A stretch of DNA of 64,000 nt, taken from contig JAHHRV010000010.1 in the NCBI GenBank assembly GCA_020025595.1, forward strand, positions 22,876 through 86,875, written 5' to 3'. The notes beneath the pieces are model-generated. The model made no database searches and had not been told where the DNA came from. It was given only the letters and a program-made list of their open reading frames with translations. The stretch comes from Oscillospiraceae bacterium (GTDB lineage Bacteria > Bacillota > Clostridia > Oscillospirales > Oscillospiraceae). Below, one piece after another: positions 50,238-58,066 of this stretch (position 1 is the first letter of the stretch; each line of letters begins with the position of its first letter). The position numbers and the translations under genes are program-made.

Positions 50238-51470
50238 TTATACTAGTGAATCGCTCTCGTATACGCCTCGGACATCCTTGCGGTTTTTCCAAATGCTGCA
50301 CCAACAGAAAACCAGGGTTGCTCCTGCACAGACGGTCATGCACATTCTATAATCCAAGACCTCTCCCAGCATTCCAACTACCAGTGTCAGAACACTGCTG
50401 ACAGCCAGCACAAGGATGCTTTCATAAGCATTGACTCTTGCCCGGAGCTCATCCGGAATGTATTTCTGTACCGCAGCCTGACGCATCGCCGCACTGTTAA
50501 CTCCTAAGAATCCGCAGATGCCTCTGTTTACCAGCATGAGCGGATACGGAAGCCATAACAGACAAATATCCATGGTTTCATAAATCTGATATACCCCAAA
50601 TGCGAAACCGAACCGCTTCTTCTCAGGAATCTTCAGGTTGTAGTGCACCAGCCCGCCCAGACTTCGGCCGATACATTCCGCACCGGAAAACAGGCCGTAC
50701 ATGGCGCTTGTCAGGCCGGGTGTCACTCTGAAAAAAGCCACCAAAAGCGGTCCATAGCCTCTTGCCACGCCGTTGGTAAAGGCCATATAGTTGAATATGC
50801 TTCTTAATCCGCGTTCGTGCCTGAGGTAAGTAAATGCTTCATAGACATCCTGCCACCAGATTCGGAAGGTGTATACCTCCCCGTTTAAGCGGTTTTCTTC
50901 CTGCAGCGTAATGCCGCTTTCAATCAGCGCCGCCAGAATGGATAACCCGCCCTGAATGATTAAAATCCACGCAACGCCCAGTTTTTCCATCAGGACTGCC
51001 GCCAGGGGCATCATCAGAACCTGCAGCACCGGATAGAGCATAGATGAAACAGTATAGCCTTTTGACTCCATTCCCTCCGGAATCAGACAGGGGTAGATGC
51101 TGTTATAAGCCAAGGAATCAAAGCTTCCGAGGCTCGCAAGCAGCAGAGAAAAGCACAGATACCCCGTGTAATGGAAGGGATATTTCAGCAGATAAATGCC
51201 GGCCAGCGCATAGAGCACTCCGTTGATTGCATCGCCTGCCACCAGAAACGGTTTTCTGGGCAGTCGATCCATCCAGGGCGCTGCAACTAGAGGAATGACA
51301 AAACCGGGAATAAACTGAATTGCCAAAATCAGCGCCGAAGCCAGAGTACTTTTGGTTTCATCGAACACCAGAAACGACAGCGCAAATCCGCCGGCAATAC
51401 CGCCAACCGAGCCACACACAGTTGCGACGATCAATAATGTAAAATTCTTTGTCCATAGCGTTTTTCGCAC
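50238..51470 (-). CDS. Major facilitator superfamily transporter
   Basis: The 410-residue membrane protein has about 12 helices and starts at a GTG (MRKTLWTKNFTLLIVATV). The A-motif loop reads APWMDRLPRKPFLVAGD, as in MFS drug or peptide exporters, and the second half has VNSAAMRQAAVQKYIPDELRARVNA. The substrate is not readable. Its AGGTGAT ribosome binding site lies in the 3' arm of a hairpin (51471-51508) that separates it from the upstream XRE-TPR regulator gene, suggesting the two genes form a regulated unit. Confidence 0.9.
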   Translation of the reverse strand: MRKTLWTKNFTLLIVATVCGSVGGIAGGFALSFLVFDETKSTLASALILAIQFIPGFVIPLVAAPWMDRLPRKPFLVAGDAINGVLYALAGIYLLKYPFHYTGYLCFSLLLASLGSFDSLAYNSIYPCLIPEGMESKGYTVSSMLYPVLQVLMMPLAAVLMEKLGVAWILIIQGGLSILAALIESGITLQEENRLNGEVYTFRIWWQDVYEAFTYLRHERGLRSIFNYMAFTNGVARGYGPLLVAFFRVTPGLTSAMYGLFSGAECIGRSLGGLVHYNLKIPEKKRFGFAFGVYQIYETMDICLLWLPYPLMLVNRGICGFLGVNSAAMRQAAVQKYIPDELRARVNAYESILVLAVSSVLTLVVGMLGEVLDYRMCMTVCAGATLVFCWCSIWKNRKDVRGVYESDSLV

Positions 51471-51508
51471 AAAATCACCTCATGGATATTTTACCATAAG
51501 GTGATTTT
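51471..51508 (-). promoter_or_regulatory. Hairpin that covers the MFS ribosome binding site
   Basis: The inverted repeat AAAATCACCT.ATGG/CCAT.AGGTGATTTT has an 8-base loop. On the minus-strand RNA the 3' arm is CCATGAGGTGATTTT, which is the Shine-Dalgarno sequence, and the GTG start follows it directly. The folded form should hide the site. It may also act as a terminator for the regulator gene. Confidence 0.6.
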
Positions 51509-51559
51509 TACAGGCAAGATAGCTCATCTGGGACATATTTCCCCCAGAGAAGCCCTCAG

Positions 51560-52696
51560 TCACTTCTTTATACGATATTCAGGAAAGTCCTGCAGCAGCT
51601 CATAGGCGCACTTGTACTGGCGATGATATTCATACCACTGCAGCATCCATGGCAGATGGAAAATGCAGTAGCCGGCGGGCAGGCTTCTTTTACAGGTTTC
51701 AAAGCAATCCATCAGGGCCTGTCCGTATTCTTCACTGTCCAGATAATGCTCGTTTGTCAGCCGCAGCCGTACCACCCGGCAAATTTTTGCTTCTGCGTGC
51801 TCCGGCAAGACCTGCTCTAAACAGGCAGCCTGATCCAGAGTCTCCAGCGCTTTCTGCCGCTGGTTAAGCTTTTCATAACAGATGGCAAGCTTGTGCAGAC
51901 TCAGTGCCGATTGGTCCTGACGGCGCTCAAAATAGTCCAGCGCCTGTTCATACTGCCCCAGTTCAATCTGGGTTGCCGCAATGTTATAGCTAATACCTTC
52001 CACCTCTTCTATTGCTCCCAGGGCAGAGGCAAGCCGTCTGGCGGCCTGATAATGGGACAGCATCGAAGGGTAGTCCTGCAGATTGGAATAACACGAGCCC
52101 ATGGTGATCCGGGCAAAGAGCATGATTCGCGCGTTTCCCTCCTGGCACGCCAGTTCATTGGCGGTTTGCAAAAGTTCCATGGCTTTTGTGACATTCCCCT
52201 GATGATAGCGGCACAATCCCGCCGAAACATAGAAATATCCGCACGGATACAGATGAATGGATTCCTCCCACCTGCCCTGAAGGCTGCGCTGCAAAGCAAG
52301 CTGCATTTGATTCATGCACACTTCCAAAGCTTCTTCTATCGGTTGAGGATTTTCGGACGCACACTGACTGAGCAGCAGGTAATCCAGCCCCCAGGGACTG
52401 TTTTCATACCGCTTCCATTCCGGGTCGCAGACAAGTTCCTTCAATCGGTCTGTTTCTCCGGACAGAAGAAATTCATAGGCTTCTTCCACCATTTTCCCGT
52501 CAGAGCTGTGTTCAGCTGTTTTCCACTCGATGCCCATTCGGGCAAACAGGAGCATCAGCACATCATCAGAAGGTTCTGCTTTACCCTGTTCAATCTTGGA
52601 CAAATATGATGCCGTGCAAATTCCCTTGCAAAGCCCTTCCTGACTCCAGTTCATTTCCACGCGCTTTTGCCGGATCATAAAACTTGCATACTGCAC
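51560..52696 (-). CDS. XRE-family regulator with TPR repeats (RRNPP-like)
   Basis: The start is a GTG at 52696 with GGAGG seven bases upstream (378 residues). An N-terminal helix-turn-helix (IRQKRVEMNWSQEGLCKGIC, then TASYLSKIEQGKAEPS) is followed by a long array of TPR-like helical pairs from about 75 to the end (YFYVSAGLCRYHQGNVTKAM, ISYNIAATQIELGQYEQAL). This is the layout of PlcR/Rgg/NprR-type regulators, which bind short peptides. It lies 89 bases upstream of an MFS transporter gene on the same strand, a likely target. No signal peptide gene was identified. Confidence 0.87.
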   Translation of the reverse strand: MQYASFMIRQKRVEMNWSQEGLCKGICTASYLSKIEQGKAEPSDDVLMLLFARMGIEWKTAEHSSDGKMVEEAYEFLLSGETDRLKELVCDPEWKRYENSPWGLDYLLLSQCASENPQPIEEALEVCMNQMQLALQRSLQGRWEESIHLYPCGYFYVSAGLCRYHQGNVTKAMELLQTANELACQEGNARIMLFARITMGSCYSNLQDYPSMLSHYQAARRLASALGAIEEVEGISYNIAATQIELGQYEQALDYFERRQDQSALSLHKLAICYEKLNQRQKALETLDQAACLEQVLPEHAEAKICRVVRLRLTNEHYLDSEEYGQALMDCFETCKRSLPAGYCIFHLPWMLQWYEYHRQYKCAYELLQDFPEYRIKK

Positions 52697-52787
52697 ATCT
52701 ACCCCTCCGAATCTGTTTTCAATCATTTTATAGAAATGATAGCACAAATCATACGGCAATACAATCCGCCAGAGCCCGACAGATGCA

Positions 52788-52823
52788 AAAAGGAGAAGCC
52801 CAAATCTTCAGACTTCTCCTTTT
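52788..52823 (-). terminator. Terminator of the isochorismatase-like gene
   Basis: The AAAAGGAGAAG/CTTCTCCTTTT stem with T-run on both strands lies about 20 bases past the stop. Confidence 0.8.
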
Positions 52824-52842
52824 ATCGCATTTACAATGAAAA

Positions 52843-53388
52843 TTACAGACTTGCAAGAATGGTGTCTACATCAGAAATTTCTGCGCCGTAGACTTCCTTC
52901 AGGTACTTAATGCCGTAATTGTAGTCTTCCTCAGTAAAGGAATCTGTTGCATCCTTTGCAACCACGATGTCATAGCCCAGCTGATAAGCATCAGCAGAAG
53001 TATGGCGAACACACATATGGGTATGCAGTCCGGTCATAATCACGGTATTAACGCCCAGTTCCTTCAGCAGCAGCTCCAGATCCGTGTGGAAGAAGCCACT
53101 GTATCTTCTCTTGGGAACCACATAGTCGCTTTCACATAGATCCAGCTCAGGAATAACCTCTGCACCCTTTGTTCCGGCAATTGCATGATCGCCCCACAGC
53201 TTCAGCTCGTGGTCAATTCCCTTCAGGTGGGCATCGTTGCAGAAAATCACGGGGACATTCTTCTGACGGCATCCGGCCAGGAGTTCCTTGGTCTTGGGAA
53301 CAATTGCAAGGCCTCTGTCACACTTGAGGGCTCCGGTGACGAAGTCGTTGAGCATATCAACTACCAGTACAGCATATTTTCTTTCCAT
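52843..53388 (-). CDS. Isochorismatase-family cysteine hydrolase (nicotinamidase-like)
   Basis: The ATG at 53388 (MERKYAVLVVDMLNDFVTG) follows GGAGA and gives 181 residues. The catalytic triad of the fold is present: aspartate in VVDMLNDF, lysine in VVPKRRYSGFF and cysteine in THMCVRHT. Metal-binding histidines of true nicotinamidases (the DxHxxxH pattern) appear only partly, in CNDAHLKGIDHE, so nicotinamide hydrolysis is possible but not certain. It stands alone with its own promoter and terminator. Confidence 0.9.
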   Translation of the reverse strand: MERKYAVLVVDMLNDFVTGALKCDRGLAIVPKTKELLAGCRQKNVPVIFCNDAHLKGIDHELKLWGDHAIAGTKGAEVIPELDLCESDYVVPKRRYSGFFHTDLELLLKELGVNTVIMTGLHTHMCVRHTSADAYQLGYDIVVAKDATDSFTEEDYNYGIKYLKEVYGAEISDVDTILASL

Positions 53389-53430
53389 TTTCACAATCTC
53401 CATTCTATTTTTTAGTTATGGGATAGATTT

Positions 53431-53459
53431 ATTATAGAACCTGATTCATTTTTCGTCAA
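53431..53459 (-). promoter_or_regulatory. Promoter of the isochorismatase-like gene
   Basis: TTGACG (53454-53459), a 17-base spacer and TATAAT (53431-53436) read on the minus strand. Confidence 0.72.
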
Positions 53460-53522
53460 TGTCCATACAGCTGTATCGATAGATATATACACGGATTTGC
53501 GCATTTCTGTTCAGGAAACCAC

Positions 53523-53568
53523 AAAAAAGAAAAGGTACGATGCAGCTTTCTGACAGCTGCACCATACC
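53523..53568 (-). terminator. Terminator of the AI-2E family transporter gene
   Basis: The GGTATGGTGCAGCT/AGCTGCATCGTACC stem (one mismatch) is followed on the minus strand by TTTTCTTTTTT. Confidence 0.8.
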
Positions 53569-53615
53569 CTGATAAAATTACGCCTTACACAATCTACCGC
53601 TTATCAAAGAGCAGA

Positions 53616-54878
53616 TCACTGATCCTTCTGATCCTGACCGGTCTTTTGCTTTGTGGAATTGGCACTTCTTGCCGATTTGATTGCTTCCCGTTTTTCTTTC
53701 AGCTTGGATTTCAATACCGGAGGCTGAGCCTGAAGCTTCTCAGAATCAATTTCCAGGCACTCTACCCGGTTGTTGCAGAATCCTTTCAAAAGCGCATAGA
53801 TGACACTGGCAAGCGGAACCATCAGCATCATACCGGCTACGCCCATAAGCTCGCCGCCCAGTGTGACGGCTACCAGCACCCACATCGACGGAAGGCCAAT
53901 CGAGGTGCCAACGACTCTGGGGTAAATCAAGTTGTTTTCGATTTCCTGCAGGACAACGAACAGCACAATAAACCAGACTGCCTGCATGGGATCGTTCACA
54001 AGAATGAAAAATGCACCGAGAATGCATCCGATCCATGCGCCGACCACGGGAATAAATGCCGTGATTGCAACCAGGACACTAACCAGAGGAACATACGGCA
54101 TTTTGAAAATGCTCATACCTACTGCAAACAAAGAACCGAGGATGACAACTTCCAGGCACTGACCGGAGAAAAAATTAGAGAAAGTTGTGTTAGCAAGACG
54201 CAGGATGTCAATAATCCGATCTGCCCATTTTTCCAGAAATACGGAATATGCCAGCCGGCGGCCTTGCCGCGCCAGGGTTTCTTTGCCTGCCAGACAATAC
54301 AGCGCAAATACCACTGCAAGGAAAACATTCCAGACTGTGTTGATTACACCGCCCACTGCCGTTACGGTTCCATTGATCACCTTGGTCAGTCCCTGACCGG
54401 CAAAATCAACGATCCGCTTTGTGAAGCCTGTCCAGTCGAAGTCTTGCAGTTCTGTATTTTCAAGAACCCACTGAAGCGTTTTAGGGTTGTCTCCCAGTGC
54501 CTTGCTGATCAGTCGTTCTGTACGGTTCACAAATCCGGGGAGCTGCTGACCGATAGTCAGTACAGTCTCTTTCAGCTGTGGTATCAGCATATTGAACACC
54601 AAAACAAGAATCATTACAATCAGAAGAATTGTCAGAATGATTGCAATCACGCGGTGTCCCCGCATTCCAGGAATCCGTCTGAGCTGTCGTTCAATCGCAC
54701 GCATGGGCACATTCAAAATAAATGCCAATCCTCCGCCGATGATGAACGGGTTAACTATCTGAATGATACCGTTCAAAAACACTTTGATTCGCTCCGTTTC
54801 ATGCAGGAGCCAGTACAGCACGATACAGCCAACCGCTCCCAGCATAATCGAACGCAATGTTTTTTTGTCAATTTCCAT
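53616..54878 (-). CDS. AI-2E family transporter (PF01594)
   Basis: The ATG at 54878 (MEIDKKTLRSIMLGAVG) follows GGGGGA and gives 420 residues. It has the layout of the family: two N-terminal helix pairs, a long extracytoplasmic helical stretch (about 120-190) and five C-terminal helices with the conserved ITAFIPVVGAWIG and LQEIENNLIYPRVVG blocks, then a basic tail. Members export the quorum signal AI-2 or act as Na+/H+ antiporters. The role of this copy is unknown. It is monocistronic. Confidence 0.93.
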   Translation of the reverse strand: MEIDKKTLRSIMLGAVGCIVLYWLLHETERIKVFLNGIIQIVNPFIIGGGLAFILNVPMRAIERQLRRIPGMRGHRVIAIILTILLIVMILVLVFNMLIPQLKETVLTIGQQLPGFVNRTERLISKALGDNPKTLQWVLENTELQDFDWTGFTKRIVDFAGQGLTKVINGTVTAVGGVINTVWNVFLAVVFALYCLAGKETLARQGRRLAYSVFLEKWADRIIDILRLANTTFSNFFSGQCLEVVILGSLFAVGMSIFKMPYVPLVSVLVAITAFIPVVGAWIGCILGAFFILVNDPMQAVWFIVLFVVLQEIENNLIYPRVVGTSIGLPSMWVLVAVTLGGELMGVAGMMLMVPLASVIYALLKGFCNNRVECLEIDSEKLQAQPPVLKSKLKEKREAIKSARSANSTKQKTGQDQKDQ

Positions 54879-55156
54879 ATAATCCCCCATTATTTCAAAG
54901 CTTTTTTGCAATTATCACAAATGCAGGACCATCCAAACCATACCCGGCTTTTTTGCAGGCGGGCGCTTCTGAATGCCTAAAAGGCCGCTCAGCGCAGTCC
55001 TCAGGGAGAGTATATCATATATTCTCTGTGAAATATACAAATATTTACCGTATTAAACGAATATTTACAATCCGTGTCGATAGCACATATCAGTCATAAA
55101 TCCACACCTGTGCTCATAGGCTTTCCACCAGAAGGACACAGCTTAGGAGGGATTCC

Positions 55157-55414
55157 ATGACAGATACCATAGATGCTAGAGCCTGTCAGCTGGCTGTGTA
55201 CATGATCGAAAATCGCGGAACTGTCCGATCCGCTGCCAAAGCATTTGGCATCTCAAAATCAACTGTACATAAAGATTTGTCTGAAAGGCTGCCCAAAATC
55301 AATCCGAAACTCTATAAGCAGGTTCGCATATTGCTGGATGTGAATAAATCCGAGCGGCATATCCGGGGTGGCCTTGCAACCAAAAACAAATACATCAAGC
55401 AGAAGGATAAGTAA
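55157..55414 (+). CDS. spoIIID: Sporulation regulator SpoIIID
   Basis: The 85-residue DNA-binding protein acts in the mother cell, repressing some sigma-E genes and activating others including sigK. Family sequence is clear: RACQLAVYMIENRGTVRSAA, the helix-turn-helix AKAFGISKSTVHKDL, RLPKINPKLY and the basic C-terminal HIRGGLATKNKYI. TTAGGAGGG precedes the ATG. A TTTACAAT at 55064-55071 resembles a sigma-E -10 element, but no -35 at the right spacing was found. Confidence 0.96.
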   Translation: MTDTIDARACQLAVYMIENRGTVRSAAKAFGISKSTVHKDLSERLPKINPKLYKQVRILLDVNKSERHIRGGLATKNKYIKQKDK

Positions 55415-55443
55415 AAGCCGGGAGCAATGCTCCCGGCTTTTTT
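55413..55443 (+). terminator. Terminator of spoIIID, bidirectional
   Basis: The perfect AAAAGCCGGGAGC/GCTCCCGGCTTTT stem has a 3-base loop. It ends at the stop of the convergent 53-aa gene. Confidence 0.92.
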
Positions 55444-55603
55444 ACAGGTCGTCCACATCTTGAACCGGCTCTTCATACGGGTAATCAGGAAGGCCTGTAT
55501 AACTCCCCTGAGGATCCGTTTTGGATGCAATTGGGAAGCCATCCGGCCCCACCGGCCAAAGGCCCCAGGGTTTTACGGTCTGCTCTTTTTTCTTCGATTT
55601 CAT
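55442..55603 (-). CDS. Small conserved-looking protein with DPQGSYTG motif (53 aa)
   Basis: The ATG at 55603 (MKSKKKEQTVKPWGLWPVG) follows a strong AGGAGG. The 53-residue product has a lysine-rich start, then Pro/Gly/aromatic-rich sequence with DPQGSYTGLP and an acidic end (EEPVQDVDDL). I recall the DPxGSYTG...PVQDADDL pattern from short proteins of Clostridia but know no function. There are no cysteines or membrane segment. It is probably cytosolic and largely unstructured. Confidence 0.65.
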   Translation of the reverse strand: MKSKKKEQTVKPWGLWPVGPDGFPIASKTDPQGSYTGLPDYPYEEPVQDVDDL

Positions 55604-55807
55604 AAAAACACCTCCTGTCTGTATTTTGTCCAAAAGCACCTCCAGCAATTCGTTTCAGGGGTGTTTTATCCTGGAAATTGTTCCGGATTCCCATTAGCTT
55701 CCGCGCTGATTGTGAACTTCTCCTCCCCAATAAAAGCAAACTTCGAACAATGATGATACAAACAAACTGAATTATCTTGTTTTCACCTGATAAACTGGTG
55801 TTATAGA

Positions 55808-55836
55808 TTGCATTTTGGGGAAATATATGGTACACT
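55808..55836 (+). promoter_or_regulatory. Promoter of sufCB-rlmH
   Basis: TTGCAT, a 17-base spacer and TACACT (55831-55836) lie 41 bases before the sufC start. Confidence 0.6.
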
Positions 55837-55877
55837 ATCTCATTGTGAAGAATGCAAAACGAAAAGAGGACTATTTC

Positions 55878-56612
55878 ATGCTGGAAATACAAAATCTATG
55901 TTATACAGTCCCCGATGGCAACGGTCAGAAGGGGATTTTGGATCATTTGAATTTAACCATTCCTGATAAGCGCTTTGTGGTAATCACCGGCCCCAACGGC
56001 GGCGGAAAGACCACTCTGGCCCGGACGATCATGGGCATCAACCAGCCCACTGACGGCTCTATCATCTGGAACGGTACCGATATTACCAACCTTTCCGTAT
56101 CCGACCGTGCAAAGCTGGGCATCAGCTACGGCTTTCAGCAGCCTCCCCGTTTCAAGGGTATGCGCGTTCGCGACCTGCTGAACATTGCAGCTGGCGAAGA
56201 ACTGAGCCACGATGTGGCGTGTTCCTACCTGACACAGGTAGGCCTATGTGCCAGAGACTATGTGGATCGTGATGTGGACGCTTCCCTGTCCGGCGGCGAA
56301 GTCAAGCGTATTGAAATTGCAACCATTCTCGCCCGCCGCAGCGAGCTGATGATTTTTGACGAACCGGAAGCCGGTATCGATCTGTGGAGCTTTGCCCGTC
56401 TGACCGAAACCTTCCAGGCAATTCACGACAAGAAGGAAGCAACCATCATTATTATTTCTCACCAGGAGCGTATCATCCGTTTGGCTGATGAAATTATCCT
56501 TCTGGCAAATGGTAAGGTTTCTGCCCGCGGTGCTGCGGACGAAATCTACCCCAAACTCATGGGCATGACCGTGAGCAACTGCAACAAGCTGGAGGTAGAA
56601 CAAAAATGCTAA
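55878..56612 (+). CDS. sufC: Fe-S cluster assembly ATPase SufC (SmsC type)
   Basis: The ATG at 55878 (MLEIQNLCYTVPDGNGQKG) follows AGAGGA and gives 244 residues. It is a soluble ABC ATPase with Walker A GPNGGGKTT, Q-loop YGFQQPPR, signature LSGGEVKR, Walker B LMIFDEPEAGIDLW and the switch histidine in IIISHQE. It drives cluster assembly on the SufB scaffold encoded next, whose frame overlaps by seven bases. The usual sufS, sufU and sufD genes are missing here, so this looks like the minimal two-gene (SmsCB) system. Confidence 0.93.
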   Translation: MLEIQNLCYTVPDGNGQKGILDHLNLTIPDKRFVVITGPNGGGKTTLARTIMGINQPTDGSIIWNGTDITNLSVSDRAKLGISYGFQQPPRFKGMRVRDLLNIAAGEELSHDVACSYLTQVGLCARDYVDRDVDASLSGGEVKRIEIATILARRSELMIFDEPEAGIDLWSFARLTETFQAIHDKKEATIIIISHQERIIRLADEIILLANGKVSARGAADEIYPKLMGMTVSNCNKLEVEQKC

Positions 56613-57529
56613 ACGATATTCAAAAGCACATTCTGGAAGTGGTTTCCGGTATGGCAGCTGATGCCTCCGGCGCTGTCAATATCCGTGCTGACGGCAAAAA
56701 GGCATACCGTTCCAATACCCCCAATGTCCAGATCGAGTCTAAGACCGACAAAGAGGGCATCGACATCTATGTAAAGCCCCATACTACATCCGATCATGTC
56801 TACATTCCTGTGGTTGTTACCGCAGAAGGTATGCACGACACCGTTTACAACGATTTCTACATCGGCGAGGGTGCCGTTGTAACCATCAACGCCGGCTGCG
56901 GTATTCACAACTGCAGCAGCTGCGATTCTGAGCATGAGGGCATCCACACCTTCCATGTGGGCAAGAATGCTCAGGTCACCTACTCCGAGATTCACTACGG
57001 CGAAGGTGAAGGCAAAGGCAAGCGCATTCTGAATCCTCAGACCATTCTGTATCTGGAAGAGGGTGCCAAGGTCATCATGGAGACCTCCCAGATTCGTGGT
57101 GTTGACGATACCAAGCGCTATACCAAAGCCGTTCTGATGGGCGATCATGCAGAATTTACCGTTCAGGAAAAGCTGCTGACCCACGGCAACCAGAAAGCAG
57201 AATCCGAGATGGACATCGTTCTGGACGGCAAGAACTGCCGCACTCAGGTCATCTCCCGTTCCGTTGCTCAGGACGAATCCACCCAGGTTTTCTACCCCAG
57301 AGTAGAGGGCAACAATGCCTGCTTCGGCCATGTGCAGTGCGATTCCATCATCATGGGCACCGCAAAGGTTCGCTCCATCCCCGAAATTTCCTGTAACCAT
57401 GTAGATGCTTCCCTGATTCACGAGGCTGCCATCGGCAAGATTGCCGGCGATCAGATTCTGAAGCTGCAGACTCTGGGTCTGACCTATGAAGAAGCTGAAG
57501 AAAAGATTCTGGAGGGCTTCCTGCGGTAA
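56606..57529 (+). CDS. sufB: Fe-S scaffold protein SufB/SufD (SmsB type)
   Basis: At 307 residues it is much shorter than classic SufB (about 470) and matches the short SufBD proteins of minimal systems. The right-handed beta-helix core includes a cysteine cluster (GCGIHNCSSCDSEHEG) that could bind a nascent cluster. The C-terminal helical part has ISCNHVDASLIHEAAIG, the conserved SufBD cysteine/histidine and glutamate region, and a final LTYEEAEEKILEGF. It accepts clusters with SufC-driven conformational change. It overlaps sufC upstream, and rlmH starts on its stop codon. Confidence 0.92.
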   Translation: MLNDIQKHILEVVSGMAADASGAVNIRADGKKAYRSNTPNVQIESKTDKEGIDIYVKPHTTSDHVYIPVVVTAEGMHDTVYNDFYIGEGAVVTINAGCGIHNCSSCDSEHEGIHTFHVGKNAQVTYSEIHYGEGEGKGKRILNPQTILYLEEGAKVIMETSQIRGVDDTKRYTKAVLMGDHAEFTVQEKLLTHGNQKAESEMDIVLDGKNCRTQVISRSVAQDESTQVFYPRVEGNNACFGHVQCDSIIMGTAKVRSIPEISCNHVDASLIHEAAIGKIAGDQILKLQTLGLTYEEAEEKILEGFLR

Positions 57530-58011
57530 TGTTTGATATCACATTGATTGTCATGGGCAAGCTGAAGGAAAAGTTCTATCTTTCCGCCGCTGCAGAATAT
57601 GAAAAGCGGCTGAAGGGCTACTGCAACTTCAAAATTATTGAGCTTCCGGAATACCGGCTGGCGGAAAACCCTTCCCCTGCTGAAATTCAGGCCGGGCTTG
57701 AAAAAGAAGCCGACCAGATTCTGACCAAGATCCCCAAGGGTGCATGGTTCTGTGTCTTCACTCCGGAGGGCAAGATCATTTCCTCTGAAGATCTGGCTGA
57801 AAAAATCCGGGATGTCAAGAATTCCGGCAAGAGTAGTGCCTGTTTTCTGATCGGTTCCAGTTTCGGCATGGCCCAGCGAATCAAGGACAAGGCTGATTTC
57901 AATCTTTCCATGGGAAAAATGACCTTTCCGCACCATCTGGCAAGAATCATGGTGCTGGAGCAGCTTTACCGTTCCGAGGCCATTCAGGCTGGCAGCAAGT
58001 ACCATAAATAA
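57529..58011 (+). CDS. rlmH: 23S rRNA pseudouridine-1915 N3-methyltransferase RlmH
   Basis: The 160-residue SPOUT-fold methyltransferase modifies helix 69 of 23S rRNA in assembled 70S ribosomes. The family sequence is complete: GKLKEKFYLSAAAEYEKRL at the start, FCVFTPEGKIISSEDLAEKI, the knot FLIGSSFGM and the end SKMTFPHHL-like MGKMTFPHHLARIMVLEQLYR with AGSKYHK at the C-terminus. Its start overlaps the sufB stop by one base (TAATG), so it is in the suf operon. Confidence 0.97.
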   Translation: MFDITLIVMGKLKEKFYLSAAAEYEKRLKGYCNFKIIELPEYRLAENPSPAEIQAGLEKEADQILTKIPKGAWFCVFTPEGKIISSEDLAEKIRDVKNSGKSSACFLIGSSFGMAQRIKDKADFNLSMGKMTFPHHLARIMVLEQLYRSEAIQAGSKYHK

Positions 58012-58020
58012 GCAAAACAA

Positions 58021-58058
58021 AAGCGCTCCGTCGTAGAATTGACGGAGCGCCTTCTTTA
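58021..58058 (+). terminator. Terminator between convergent genes
   Basis: The perfect GCGCTCCGTC/GACGGAGCGC stem has an 8-base loop and T-rich flanks on both strands. Confidence 0.85.
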
Positions 58059-58066
58059 TTCTGTTG

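Noticed and set aside
53646..54980. A 444-codon plus-strand frame over the AI-2E family gene
   Set aside because: It is a His/Cys/Gln-rich shadow typical of the complement of a membrane protein.
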